Assembly (NCBI GenBank): GCA_024760905.1 | Contig: CM045729.1 | Span: 62,364,580 to 62,428,579 of the forward strand | DNA: 64,000 bases | Reading direction: 5' to 3' | Source: Plotosus lineatus | Taxonomy: Eukaryota; Chordata; Actinopteri; Siluriformes; Plotosidae | Part shown: in pieces, positions 37,531 to 47,848 of the stretch | Numbering within the stretch: the stretch's first letter is position 1 | Layout: each line of letters begins with the position of its first letter | Translations under genes and position numbers: made by a program | Notes under the pieces: model-generated | What the model was told of the DNA's origin: nothing | Seen by the model: the letters and a program-made list of their open reading frames with translations, nothing else | Databases searched by the model: none

Positions 37531-37814
37531 ATCCTTATTTAAACTCATTCAACTTATTTATGCCTTAATATCTCCGTCACTCTCCACCTTTCTCTTGGGT
37601 CCTGTTAGAAATGTCTCCGTGTTGTTTCTTGAGGGGTTGTTTACTGCACTTCATACCGTTTGTCCATAGCGTGACAATGAGAGCACCACTGCCAACTAGT
37701 GGAGTGGAGGTGCAATTACACTTAATTCTCGATCACAATTCCAGAAAAGATTGTTCCCCAGGGTCATTCCCGCCAATCCCCCGCATCATACCCTGCCACA
37801 AGGGAGAAGCACTG
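37213..37814 (+). mobile_element. hAT-like non-autonomous element (CAGTGCTTCTC)
   Basis: 602 bp, ends CAGTGCTTCTC and inverted CAGTGCTTCTC. 8-bp flanks ccctagga/ccctggga match 7 of 8. Contains a long poly-A run (37501-37529). No transposase. Confidence 0.85.
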
Positions 37815-37822
37815 CCCTGGGA

Positions 37823-38553
37823 CGACTTGAATGAGATTCATAGTATGCATTCACAGATGTCTGTAGCCAGTTGTTTCCTGCAGTTGTTAATTTAACTATG
37901 CAAGGATTTTACACTAATTATTGCATTATGTCTAACTTGCTCAACATACCACAGGAAAACAAAGTCTTTTTTTGTTTTTTAACCTCATGTTCATTCTCAT
38001 AAAGTCAAAAAATGAGAGCTTTCTTAGCTCTATCTATCCTGAGAGGATTGAAAATAACTCTTCTACTCCACCCTACAACCTCATGCACAGAAATAGCTGA
38101 CTTGGTTAAATGAATTTTTCCTGCTCCATCGCTCAAAAGGGTGTGTGGCTATCCACTGCTGCTTGCTGCACACAGAATATTAGCTTTGACTAGGCTATAA
38201 TCAGTGAGAAGAATGACTTAATACCCGAAGGGTAATGGCTGAGCCTACAACTATGTGCTTTGCTGGAAATTAATTTTGCTTTTTTTCACCATCTGGGGAG
38301 TTCTTGCAGGCACAACCCCCCCACACAAACACAACCATATAATAAGATCTGCAAGATGGTAGACACTAGAGCTTGAACTTGGCGTGTAATACATGAAAAC
38401 AGATGGGTCACATATATATTGTATGAACAAAAAGCCAATCCAAAAAACCTGTAGGTATCATTCAGCATGTTTTACATTCATCATGTTTTCTACAGACAAG
38501 ACAATACACCATCAGAATTTGTAAAATTCAGAACACAATGCAACAAATCTCAC
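37823..38553. other. unique intronic DNA downstream of the first coding exon
   Basis: Starts with the right flank of the hAT element. No further coding sequence seen before the donor at 38553. Confidence 0.5.
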
Positions 38554-38779
38554 CTTCTTTATCATCATGGCGTATGATGGCATCCTGGAGGATATCAGAG
38601 GGGTGGAACCTGATGGAGTGTTTCTTTTGCTGGTTGCTAAGAGGTTTGTTTGTATTCTGTTTCTGCAGGGTCCGTTCACGCTCATAGTATGCACGCAGCT
38701 GATCACAACGCATCCGGCGCACCAGTCTCTGCCTCTGTCCCAGAGGTAATGACTCCAGCAGACACTGGTCTATCTCCAT
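38554..38779 (-). CDS. myo16: myosin XVI, first coding exon (N-terminus)
   Basis: Encodes the first 75 residues of unconventional myosin XVI plus one base of codon 76. The product starts [20 protein letters not shown] and ends in [12 protein letters not shown], recognisably the MYO16 N-terminus that precedes the ankyrin repeats. In mammals this region binds protein phosphatase 1 and the motor acts mainly in developing neurons (family knowledge). The start ATG (minus strand, 38779) has A at -3 and G at +4. The donor is GAAG|GTGAGAT, phase 1, and the split codon is completed by TG at the start of the exon at 6996. Residues about 46-60 differ most from the mammalian protein; the expected PP1 RVxF site is replaced by HSIRF. 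The reading frame is open upstream of the ATG to the acceptor, so an N-terminal extension from an unseen exon is possible. Confidence 0.95.
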
Positions 38780-38814
38780 GTTCTGCCTGAAGGCATTACA
38801 TAGCTGGAAACAAC
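38780..38814 (-). other. myo16: myo16 5' untranslated part of the first coding exon
   Basis: A TCCTAG|G acceptor places the exon start at 38814, 35 nt before the ATG. The segment has an ATG-TAA pair, and a second ATG that opens an eight-codon frame running over the main start and stopping at TAG inside codons 2-3. No in-frame stop separates the acceptor from the main ATG. Confidence 0.7.
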
Positions 38815-39225
38815 CTAGGAGCAAGACAAACAGGCAGAGATATTTTAATTAGGGATCAGTATATTTCATTCGTAAGCAAAGCTGATACTTAGTCTTGGTC
38901 AATAAGTATAAAAATAAATAATAGCAATAATAAAGATTTTTTTTTAAAAATCACACCCAAAGAGAATACAGTAAATGCTAATTCATGGATTGCATAAACT
39001 ACACTTCCTCAGTACTGGCTTTTCCAAAAAAAAAAGTTATAATGCCACTGCTTCTTAAAGACCATCCTTATAAGTCTCATAAAAAGTTCAATTATTTTAC
39101 TGGCTGCGATATAACTGTGCCTAAATAAATACACCCAGGACTAACATGGCCCGAGATATACATATACTGTATACGTATCATAATATTCATTCTACATCCT
39201 TCATTCATTAGATGCTTAATTCTTA

Positions 39226-39228
<3 letters not shown>

Positions 39229-39318
<90 letters not shown>
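39229..39318. repeat. (AT)n microsatellite
   Basis: Left flank of the hammerhead inverted repeat. Confidence 0.95.
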
Positions 39319-39322
<4 letters not shown>

Positions 39323-39494
39323 GATTTTCTGAGTAGATCCTTCCGTAGGAGAGTGCTCAATACTTTTTGGTAGAGCAAATAAACAAAAATAAAAGGACAG
39401 GACAAAGACTTTCTATTGAAACTCCATTTATCACTACAGATCTGTTTCGAGGGGTGGTGAAACCATCCTCTCTCTTCAGGTGATTACAGAAGAA
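39319..39494 (-). mobile_element. Penelope-like element end, left copy
   Basis: Minus-strand copy. The first 111 bp (39384-39494) are identical to the right copy; a further 65 bp (39319-39383, sense GCTCTACCAAAAAGTATTGA and onward) have no match in the other two copies. It ends against an AT microsatellite. Confidence 0.65.
39430..39484 (-). ncRNA. type I hammerhead ribozyme motif (Penelope-like), left arm
   Basis: Same fold as the motif at 17927, read on the minus strand: stem I 39480-39484 with 39430-39434, core CTGAAGA at 39479-39473, cleavage expected between 39435 and 39434. It lies in the left arm of a perfect inverted repeat. Confidence 0.85.
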
Positions 39495-39505
39495 CCCTTC
39501 TGTAA

Positions 39506-39614
39506 TTCTTCTGTAATCACCTGAAGAGAGAGGATGGTTTCACCACCCCTCGAAACAGATCTGTAGTGATAAATGGAGTTTCAATAGAAAGTCTTTGTCC
39601 TGTCCTTTTATTTT

Positions 39615-39616
<2 letters not shown>
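39506..39616 (+). mobile_element. Penelope-like element end, right copy
   Basis: 111 bp in plus orientation, an exact reverse complement of 39384-39494 across an 11-bp spacer. It ends in TTTTATTTTTG and then runs into GTGT and a long AT microsatellite. Confidence 0.65.
39516..39570 (+). ncRNA. type I hammerhead ribozyme motif (Penelope-like), right arm
   Basis: Stem I 39516-39520 with 39566-39570, core CTGAAGA 39521-39527, stem II 39528-39551, GAA 39552-39554, stem III 39555-39564, cleavage expected after A39565. Identical over its length to the left-arm copy on the other strand. Confidence 0.85.

Positions 39617-39709
<93 letters not shown>
39617..39709. repeat. (GT)n/(AT)n microsatellite
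   Basis: Right flank of the hammerhead inverted repeat. Confidence 0.95.
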
Positions 39710-39711
<2 letters not shown>

Positions 39712-39712
39712 T

Positions 39713-40079
39713 GGCAGTGGTGGCCTGGTGGTTAAGGGCACTGGATCACTGATCTTAAGGTTGGGAGTTCGAGTCCCACTCTCCACAAGGTTGTCACTGC
39801 CCCCCCCACCACCACCCCCCCCACCCCCCCAGTGAAGCTAACTGGGTTATTAAAGGCGGGCCATGTCTCTCATTGCCTACGGTGAGAGGTTCGTGTAAAA
39901 GAATCATTGCTGACTTTCGTAAAGAGTAGCTGCATTGCCGTCAGCGTGTTTCTGTCCCTCGCTAAAGGGTTGTGTCAGGAAGGGAATCCAACGTAAAAAC
40001 CTATGCCAAATCAAACGTGTGAATCAAATGATTCACAGTGGCGACCCGTGAAAAAGGGAAAAGCCGAAAGGAAAAGAAG
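39713..40079 (+). mobile_element. SINE-A copy, RTE-type tail
   Basis: Follows the AT tract of the right Penelope-like copy. A CA-interrupted poly-C run lies at 39801-39830; tail AAGCCGAAAGGAAAAGAAG. Confidence 0.88.
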
Positions 40080-40082
40080 ATA

Positions 40083-40118
40083 CTGTGTGTGTGTGTGTGT
40101 GTGTGTGTCTGTGTGTAT
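40083..40118. repeat. (GT)n microsatellite
   Basis: Short GT tract just after the tail of SINE-A 39713-40079. Confidence 0.9.
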
Positions 40119-40995
40119 AATAGCCAAGTTAGGACATAATAGTACCTCAATATTTACACATTTACAATTTTCAGAGGCTCTTATTCAGAGCTTATTATTT
40201 TTTTTTAATAAAACTGAGCAATTGAAGACCTTGCCCCACAGTGCTGATTGACCTGCTGACCTTTGGATCAATAGTCAGTCTTGCTAACCAGTAAGTCCAC
40301 TGCCCAATATATTGAAGTTTCAAACCAGACAACTTTGTCCCAACTCGGCAATTTCATGTTTGTTTATTTTTAATGAAAAATGGATGTCAATGGTTGTGGT
40401 TTTAAGTCTCAATAAAAAGTAATTAAGTCACTACACCACTCATAAAAATATCCCCTTCTTTTGAATCCTAGCTGTTTTTGCCACAGTAAATATCTACATG
40501 GTTGCCCCAATAGCCTCTAATAAAGCGGGTTAGCCTAACTAATGGATTTCTTCACATAGTCTACAATAGTTGCCTTACATTTCCGAGTTTCAACCCACAC
40601 ATTGAGCTACAATAGCTGTATCTGAAGGCATGCGATTTGGAACACTGATGCTGTTGTGCAGAAATCATATCCATATAACATGTAGTACTGTCACTGGTAT
40701 CAATCAACTGTTTATTGAGCCAAGCAAGACATCAAACCTCAACGTTGTTGTATTTCACATAGATCAAAATAAATGGATTTACAGGTAAAGCGGACTTAAA
40801 TAAACTTGGAAAAAGAATATGAATCTGTTTTGTGAAAGGCTTGATTGGTAAAAATGATTATGAGTAAAATATACAGGAATCCAGGCTCCATTTAACTCTA
40901 AACACATTATGCACACTCACACACACGTGCACATTAACACAGTATGTAGCAACAGCAGCAGTTATCGACGATTGATCTCATAATTCAACATTTTC
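40119..40995. other. unique DNA upstream of the coding exon
   Basis: No recognised feature. Confidence 0.5.
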
Positions 40996-41010
40996 AACAC
41001 ACTGCTGAAC

Positions 41011-41346
41011 TGTCTGTCTGTCTGTCCCCCTTTCGTTTTTTTCCCTTTTACTCGTGAGTCGCCACAGCGGATCATGTGATTCGCACATTTGATTTGGCAA
41101 AGGGTTTTTTTTTACGTCAGATGCCCTTCCTGTCACAACCCTTTATAGCAAGGGACAGAAACACGTTGACGGCTTTGCAGTTACTCTTTACGAAAGTCAG
41201 CAATGGTTCTTTTACATGCCTCTTGCCATAGACAGTGAGAGACATGGCCCGCCTTTGATAACCCAGTTAGCTGCACTGGGGGGGGACAGTGACAACCTTG
41301 TGGAGAGTGGGACTCGCCCTATACCACTAGACCACCACTGCCCCCT
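41011..41346 (-). mobile_element. SINE-A copy, RTE-type tail, B box deleted
   Basis: Perfect 15-bp repeats aacacactgctgaac at 40996-41010 and 41347-41361. About 38 bp covering the B box are missing (GTGGGACTCG|CCCTATACC). Confidence 0.92.
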
Positions 41347-41361
41347 AACACACTGCTGAAC

Positions 41362-42137
41362 ATGTTCTGTAAAAAAAAAGAAAAAGAAAAAGCAGAGTAA
41401 AATTGCTAGCTCATAAAATGTACGTCTAAAAAAAAACACGACCCTTTTCATTGTGCTACATTCTTCACAAGTTCAGTTATGCCTACAGACCAGTTTATAA
41501 CCTTTTTGTCAAATCCCTGCCATCATAGGAACATTTTATATTTTAATTATTATATGAAGTTTGAATCCTCTGATAAGTAGTGACGGCTTAGCACTTCATT
41601 TGAAGCAGTCACTACATCAGTGATAAACTTCAGGCTGCTAAGGTGAGCCACCATGTTATACACTAACACCTAGCCCACACACAGAGAGACGCAGCATATG
41701 AAAGGAGTATATGATGAGAAGAAAAAGAAAATAATGGGTTGGAGAAAGTTTGTTTGACCTTGGTAGACCAACTGAGTCATCGTAACATGTAGGACCATCA
41801 GCTTTCCTGAGACCAGGCATTAAAAAAAAAGTTCTTTATGAGCAAGCTGTCTGAACTCTGAAATGTTGCTTTCCTTCTCTATGGCCGTGTGCAGATATGT
41901 AATTACTGCGATAATTCAGGTCACTGGAAGCCCTTCAGCCAGGGGAACCGTGGTTTCAAAAGTCTGTCTTTGTAGATAAATTAGACGCCTTGCTCTCCTA
42001 ACCTCTCCTTTACACACATAGCTTTTGTCTTCTGTCTATTTTCCTCTCTTCTGCTTGCTGCCCGTATACAAGTATAAAAACTGTTAGCAATAGCATGTAC
42101 AGTACTTTAAAGTCCCAAAAAGCTTTATTCTGGTCAG
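41362..42137. other. unique DNA
   Basis: No recognised feature. Confidence 0.5.
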
Positions 42138-42139
42138 TA

Positions 42140-42610
42140 CAGGGATCCCCCTGAAGTAGGATCATCCCCCAGCCCACCCCCCACCCTAACTGACGTATAC
42201 GTATATGTGTATATTATATCAATAAATACATATTCAATGCTATAAATGCTTATAATAACAATTAAACATTAAAAATATGCGTAACATGCAAATAAAATAT
42301 AAATACACACGTATAGACGCGTGCGTGCATATGTGTGTGCTCACACTGAGATGCGCACCTCACAAAAATGTACCTAGTTTTGTTGGGAGGTTTTGGGTTG
42401 TTTTTGTTTTGTTTGTTTAGGGTTTTTTTTGTATGTTTGGGGTTTTTTTTTTTTGCACAATTGGCCTTGTTTTTGCAGCATTTTCTGTAACTTTTCCCCC
42501 TATTCTTCCTTAATTTCTTTATTTTTTTTAATTCGATGAACATTTTTAGAAAAAAAATTCAATGTATTGAAGCCACATGAATTGAAGTGCAAAGTAGTGA
42601 AGGATCTCTG
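42140..42610 (+). mobile_element. pogo-like MITE, family 2, uninterrupted
   Basis: 471 bp flanked by TA (42138-42139 and 42611-42612). Left CAGGGATCCCCCTGAAGTAG, right inverted CAGAGATCCTTCACTAC. Best reference copy for the family in this window; no coding sequence. Confidence 0.88.
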
Positions 42611-42612
42611 TA

Positions 42613-43280
42613 TTTTTTTTCTTCATTCTTAGATGTTTCATCTTTTTAAAGGTATCTGTGAAGTGGGACATGAATAAATTCGTCATGGAGGAGATGAGAT
42701 TTTAATTCAGCCCGTTCGAGACCATTTCCATAAACTTACAAAAAATTCACTGTGACAAAGCCGGTCAGCTGGACTTCCCTTTGAACACAAGAAACCAGCA
42801 TATAGAAAACTGAACCGTGGAGTGTTGTTATAACAGGCAGTGTGATCTAATACGGTGTGGAGGGCACTTTATTACTGGGATAAATTGAGACCTTTAAGTA
42901 ATCCAATTTCTCCCTCCACGGCCATAAACCTCCTTAACTATAGTGTTCTGATATATGGCTCGTGCTTGTTTTTGAATGCGATGAACCAGGTGCTAAACTT
43001 TATAGCTCACATGCCGACCGCAGTCCTGGAGTGCTGTGGTGCAGCAATATTTGGAGATTTGCTGAGCTCAAAGACACCTGATTTAATTGACCATTTAATA
43101 CCCATTGGATGGCTGCATCCGTCAAACCTAAGCTCGAACATAGAATTGTTTGAATAGCGTACAGTATACTGCCAACAGCTTGGAGTTATAACAAATAAAA
43201 CATAAAAGAAATAGGAAAAATGTACTCGAGTTACGTGGTTTCAACAAAGCCTTATGTTAATAATCACCCTTCATTCTAAT
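42613..43280. other. unique DNA with a 100-codon open frame
   Basis: Plus-strand frame 42855-43157 (MWRALYYWDKLRPLSNPIS onward) has no recognisable domain, splice sites or repeat match. Possibly conserved non-coding DNA or chance. Confidence 0.35.
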
Positions 43281-43618
43281 GGCAGAGGGTGGCACAGTGG
43301 AAAAGTCTCTAGCACTTTCACCGCAGCGAGGAGGTCTTTATTTTGCAAATGCTCAATAAGAGAGAACGCATGTTCTCCCCGTGCTTGCACGAGTTTCCTT
43401 CGGGTGCACTAGTTTCCTTCCACAGCATAAAGACATGCATATCGGGCTATCTGGAGATTATAAATTGCCTCTAGGTGTGACTGTAAGTTTGAATGGTTAT
43501 GTGTGTTTTGGCCCTGCGATGGCCAGGCAAGCTGTACCTTACCTTCACCTAGAATTAGCCTGGATGGACTCCAGCCTCCACATGAGCCTAGTAATGGATA
43601 AAGCGGTTATGGAAATAA
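43281..43618 (+). mobile_element. SINE-C copy, diverged head
   Basis: Head GGGTGGCACAGTGGAAAAGT; middle GTTCTCCCCGTGCTTGCAC; tail GGATAAAGCGGTTATGGAAA. Confidence 0.75.
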
Positions 43619-43969
43619 AATGGCATGACAATATACATGGCTCAAACTCACTCGCTTCCATCATTATTTGAAAAAAAAAAACTATTTTATATTATTTCTA
43701 GACTGTTTTTTGCTTCTGTTCCTATGCAGTTTATGTTAAAGTATTTATGCACTTTAGGCTCCGTGGATGTCAGTGAATCCACCTTGCTTTCAGTTCAAGG
43801 CTGTTAATTAGACATATTCCTTATGCAAAGCTTTTAAAGGAGAATCCTTTGTGTCTAGTTATTGAATTGTGACACTGTGCTGGGTATTGGCTCTGGCTAG
43901 TCGACTTTATCAGGCCTACATCCAGATATCTCCCGACCTTCAGTAATCCCAGCACAGGACTACTATTCA

Positions 43970-44345
43970 TTTATACATTCATTCATTTGCTGAAAATCCC
44001 ACTAAAGTCACAAAACCTACGAGGATCACTAATCCGACTAATGTCACAAGAACGTCAGTCATCTTTGTGCAAAATTGATAGACAGACTGAACATCTTGCC
44101 AGTCCATCACAGGGCCAACACACACAATCATACACACTCACAACTATGAGCAACTTGGAACAGCCAATTAGTCTAATGTGCATGTCTTAGGACTGTGGGT
44201 GGGAAACAGAATACGCTGAGGAAATCCCATGCAGGAATGAGGAGAACATGCAGACTCCATAAAGAAATCCCTTCACAGAGCCCGGTACGCAAACCCAGAA
44301 CTTTCTTGCTGTGAGACTGATGTGCTAACCACCATAGCCGTGGTT
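43970..44345 (-). mobile_element. SINE-C copy, variant with internal segment
   Basis: Carries the ACCTACGAGGATCACTAATC segment in place of the usual L2-like tail. The same variant lies at 62087-62715. Confidence 0.75.
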
Positions 44346-45942
44346 CCCATGGCCGATCAATTAAAACTGGTCTATTTTATAATTTCTGCTTAAGAATCAG
44401 TACATCACACGATCAAATTCTTATGCTGTGCAACAATGAGAACATTACACTGTGTTATTACTCTGAAACTCAACCTTACACATATATTTAATTTCTCATA
44501 TAACCAATACCAGGTCCTGAGATACATTGGTCTGACCAAAAATGTCTGTCGAATAATAAATTCATCTACACTTCTCTCAAAGTGCCTGCCTCCACCTGCT
44601 GGATCTGCCATCTTGATAAGGTCACATGTCAAGATAAGGTCACCCTATTGCTGTACTCTGTAGTTCACTGCCAACATGATTTTCCCTCACTGAGACAGAA
44701 TGCTGAACTGAGATGCTTATCGCCCATGAGCTGGCAGAGAAAGCTTGATTGATATTGCTGAGAGCTCTGACCTCCCTGAGACAGATAGGCATCTACTTCC
44801 AGTTCCTTCCAACTGTTTTAGTTGATGCCTAAAGAAAATGAGGTTAACATAAGCTGTGAAAAGGCCAAGCTAATTTGATTGCTGCCCTGTAGCACAAGGC
44901 TATTTGGACTAAGGTTTATTTGGATCAAACAACAGACCTTTTCATTTCTCTTTGAGCAGACTTATGGAGATTGTCAGGAACAGTTTCAAAGAAACAATGA
45001 TTTGAAATGAAACTTCAGTTAGGGCAAAGCAGCGTCACACAACAGATGCAGATAAGATTTTGTTATAAACTTCCAAAATAAAGTAAAAATGAAAACCAAT
45101 ACAGCAGCTGTATGCCTGCAAACAACAGTGACTGTGCATGAAGAGTTAATACCCTCTGCATAGCTTTAACAGGCTTATGACCCAATTCCAGAAGGATGCT
45201 GTGCACTGGGATGATAGGAAACATTCCTAAAAAACGAAAAATTAAAATGACTGCGGGGAAGATTCTGGTGCATGGGTGAACATGTGACTGCTTGAGAGAG
45301 CTCTCCAGAGAAAGAAAGCCAGTGAGACTAAGTAAAAAAAACAAAACAGGAAAAGATTCAGGTGTTCTATAAAGTGTTAGATCATTTAATATCTGGTGAA
45401 AATGACACTACCATATTTCTTGTTTTCACATTTCACAGCCATTAAAAACTTCCTTCACTTCATCTTAATGTTTTAGCCCCTTGATCTCATGAGCTTTCCC
45501 ATTCTATCATTTAGAGGTTTTTGTATGTCACAGAAATACTTTTCCTATTCCTTCATTTCTCTTTGCACACAACTATGTCTATAGAAAACAAAAATGGTAC
45601 AGGCACTTCCATCCATGAGATCTGGAGCTACAAGGACAGGACTCCTCTTGAGGAGCTGACGACAGCATTTTAGAAATCTAATCTTTCGAAATGGTAGAAA
45701 TCTGCTCTAAGATCTTTCTTGAAAAAATAGGCATCCATTCAAGTGTTTTCACCACTCCCAGTTCCCATTCGTGAACATTTGAGAATAAATTCAACAAAGA
45801 AATTTAGTTTAATACCCACCTGCTGTAACAATATACCCAAAGGCCTTAAATTATAGGAACGGGACACAGAGTAAGTACCATGAGAAATATCAAGTACGGG
45901 TAAAATTACTTTTTCAAAACACAATCAGCTGTGTCATGATCC
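44346..45942. other. unique DNA
   Basis: 1.6 kb without recognised repeats. 44750-45060 has even base composition and could be a conserved non-coding block, but nothing in the sequence proves it. Confidence 0.4.
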
Positions 45943-46105
45943 ATCCATTCCTCCATTAGTTAAACCACTTCATCCTAATAGGGCAGCAGGGAGGCTGAAG
46001 CCCATCTCAGCTGACTCTGGTAGAAGGCAGTGTACACCTAGAACAGCTCATCAGACCATCTCAGGACCAACATTTACATTCATACTCTCATCAGAGCTAG
46101 ATATG
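45943..46105 (-). mobile_element. SINE-C or SINE-A tail fragment
   Basis: L2-type tail (CACTTCATCCTAATAGGGCA, GGGAGGCTGAAGCCCATC). The head is missing. Confidence 0.65.
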
Positions 46106-46185
46106 AAATAAGTAATGAAATAGGTTTGATAATCCCAACTGACCAGAAATATCTTATAAAGGGAATGAGGTTTAGTGTCTATACC

Positions 46186-46320
46186 CATTCTTTCCTCTTC
46201 AATAACCATTTTATCCTGGTCAAGGTCACAGTGGATTTCGAGCCTATTCCAAGATCAAGTAAACAGGAGTGGAAATATACCATGGATCAGACAACAGTCC
46301 TTTGCAAGCCATTGCAAGGC

Positions 46321-46388
<68 letters not shown>

Positions 46389-46430
46389 ACCTCTGAGAGC
46401 AATTTAGAGGATCCAATGCAAGTTTTTGGA
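46186..46430 (-). mobile_element. SINE-C-like fragment around a CA repeat
   Basis: Worn L2-type tail (TCAAGGTCACAGTGGATTTC), then (CA)n and GAGCAATTTAGAGGATCCAA. Confidence 0.55.
46322..46389. repeat. (CA)n microsatellite
   Basis: About 33 units. Confidence 0.95.
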
Positions 46431-46544
46431 AAGTAAAATGAAAAATTACATTGCAGATGTAAAATTCTACACAGCAACCTGAGCTCTGCATCATCTTAAA
46501 GACCCTGGAGCAGTGTGGTTTCAAACAATAAATGCGCAACCATC

Positions 46545-46720
46545 ATGTCCTCCTCGGGGCAACATGTAATTTGTGAATGTGAGTCACATCCCAGCTGACC
46601 TCAGGTGACAGAAGGGATACACCCTGAACAGGTCACCAATCTAACTGAGAGTTAACCCGGTGACCAAAAAAAAAAAAAAAAATCATTCACACCTGGATAA
46701 ATTGAATTCTTATTTCCCAC
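46545..46720 (-). mobile_element. SINE-C-like remnant
   Basis: CATCCCAGCTGACCTCAGGT and ACACCCTGAACAGGTCACCA are tail-like; the rest is decayed, with a poly-A run. Confidence 0.45.
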
Positions 46721-46779
46721 ATGGAACGGTGCAATCTGACTGGTCTGCTATCGAGGATTAAAAAAATATATATTCCAGG

Positions 46780-46876
46780 TGTAGGCTGGTACAGTGGTGG
46801 AGAGGTTAACACGTCCACTTCACAGCAAGGTATTCTGCTTGAGTCCGATTCTCAGTGAGAGTTTTTCTGTGCAGAG
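46780..46876 (+). mobile_element. SINE-C head fragment
   Basis: TGGTACAGTGGTGGAGAGGT followed by TTCACAGCAAGG and the start of the middle region. Confidence 0.6.
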
Positions 46877-47044
46877 TTTTATAAAATAAAATCTATTTTA
46901 GTTTGCTTTTCTTGTGTTCTTATGTAGTATACAGTTAAATCTTTGAATGAATTTAGAAACATGCTGTTATAGAGTGCAGTTTAATTACGTTTCTGTGCTG
47001 TATATACATAAACTGAATCAGTTCATAATTGATAAGTACGTAGT

Positions 47045-47203
47045 CATTTGACCTAATGATCATGTCTTTGGACTTTGGGACAAAACCTATGTTCCTGGAA
47101 GAAACTGATGCTCGTACAGAGAATACATGCAAGCAGCAAACAGTAAGACTTTCCAAGCAATCTTTTTGTTATGAGGTAACAGTCACAACCACCACATCCC
47201 TAT
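47045..47203 (-). mobile_element. SINE-C head and middle fragment
   Basis: CATGTCTTTGGACTTTGGGA to TTGTTATGAGGTAACAGTCA, the reverse of the SINE-C middle and head. Confidence 0.55.
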
Positions 47204-47401
47204 ATAGTCCAGGTTATTATTAGGAATTTTAAACTGCAATGTGCAAGATGTAGTTTTATCCAATTTGGTAAATTGCTTTTCAAAGTCTGAGTTACTCTCA
47301 GTGTTTATTTACATTAATTAAAAGCCTCTTTAAGTGCTCAGCTGAAAAACTTGGCTCACTTATTGTAAAGCTTTAATTTAATCTGACTGCTGATAAATCT
47401 C

Positions 47402-47794
47402 TTCTTCTTCTGTTCCTTTCGGCTGCTCCCTTCCAAGGTTGCCACAGCGAATCATCTGCCTCCATCTTCATGGAAGTCATATTAATGATTTGCATGTTTT
47501 ATTTGGTATAGGTTATTACGCCAGATGCCCTTCCTGACACAACCCTTTCGCAAGGGGCCGAAACACGCTGACGGCAATGCAGCAACTCTTTACAAAAGTC
47601 AGCAATGGTTCTTTTACATGAACCTCTCACCAACGTCAGTGAGAGATATGGCCGGCTGATATTTTATTTTATTTTATAAATTAGATTTGATAACTAAGTT
47701 AGCTGCACTGGGGTTGGCAGTGACAACCTTGTGGAGAGTGGGACACCTTAGGATCAGTGATCCAGCACCTTTTACCACCAGGCCACCACTGCCC
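47402..47794 (-). mobile_element. SINE-A copy, RTE-type tail
   Basis: Longer than usual through an ATTTTATTTTATTTTATAAA insertion near 47660; B-box bases missing. Confidence 0.82.
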
Positions 47795-47848
47795 AAACTG
47801 CTGATTAAGCTCAGCGAATCAAATTTTATAATTATTAGTTCAGTTATA

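Noticed and set aside
38554..38824. N-terminal extension [14 protein letters not shown] before MEIDQ as coding
   Set aside because: The first residues come from intron sequence upstream of the TAG acceptor. Only the part after 38814 could be exonic and no upstream exon was identified.
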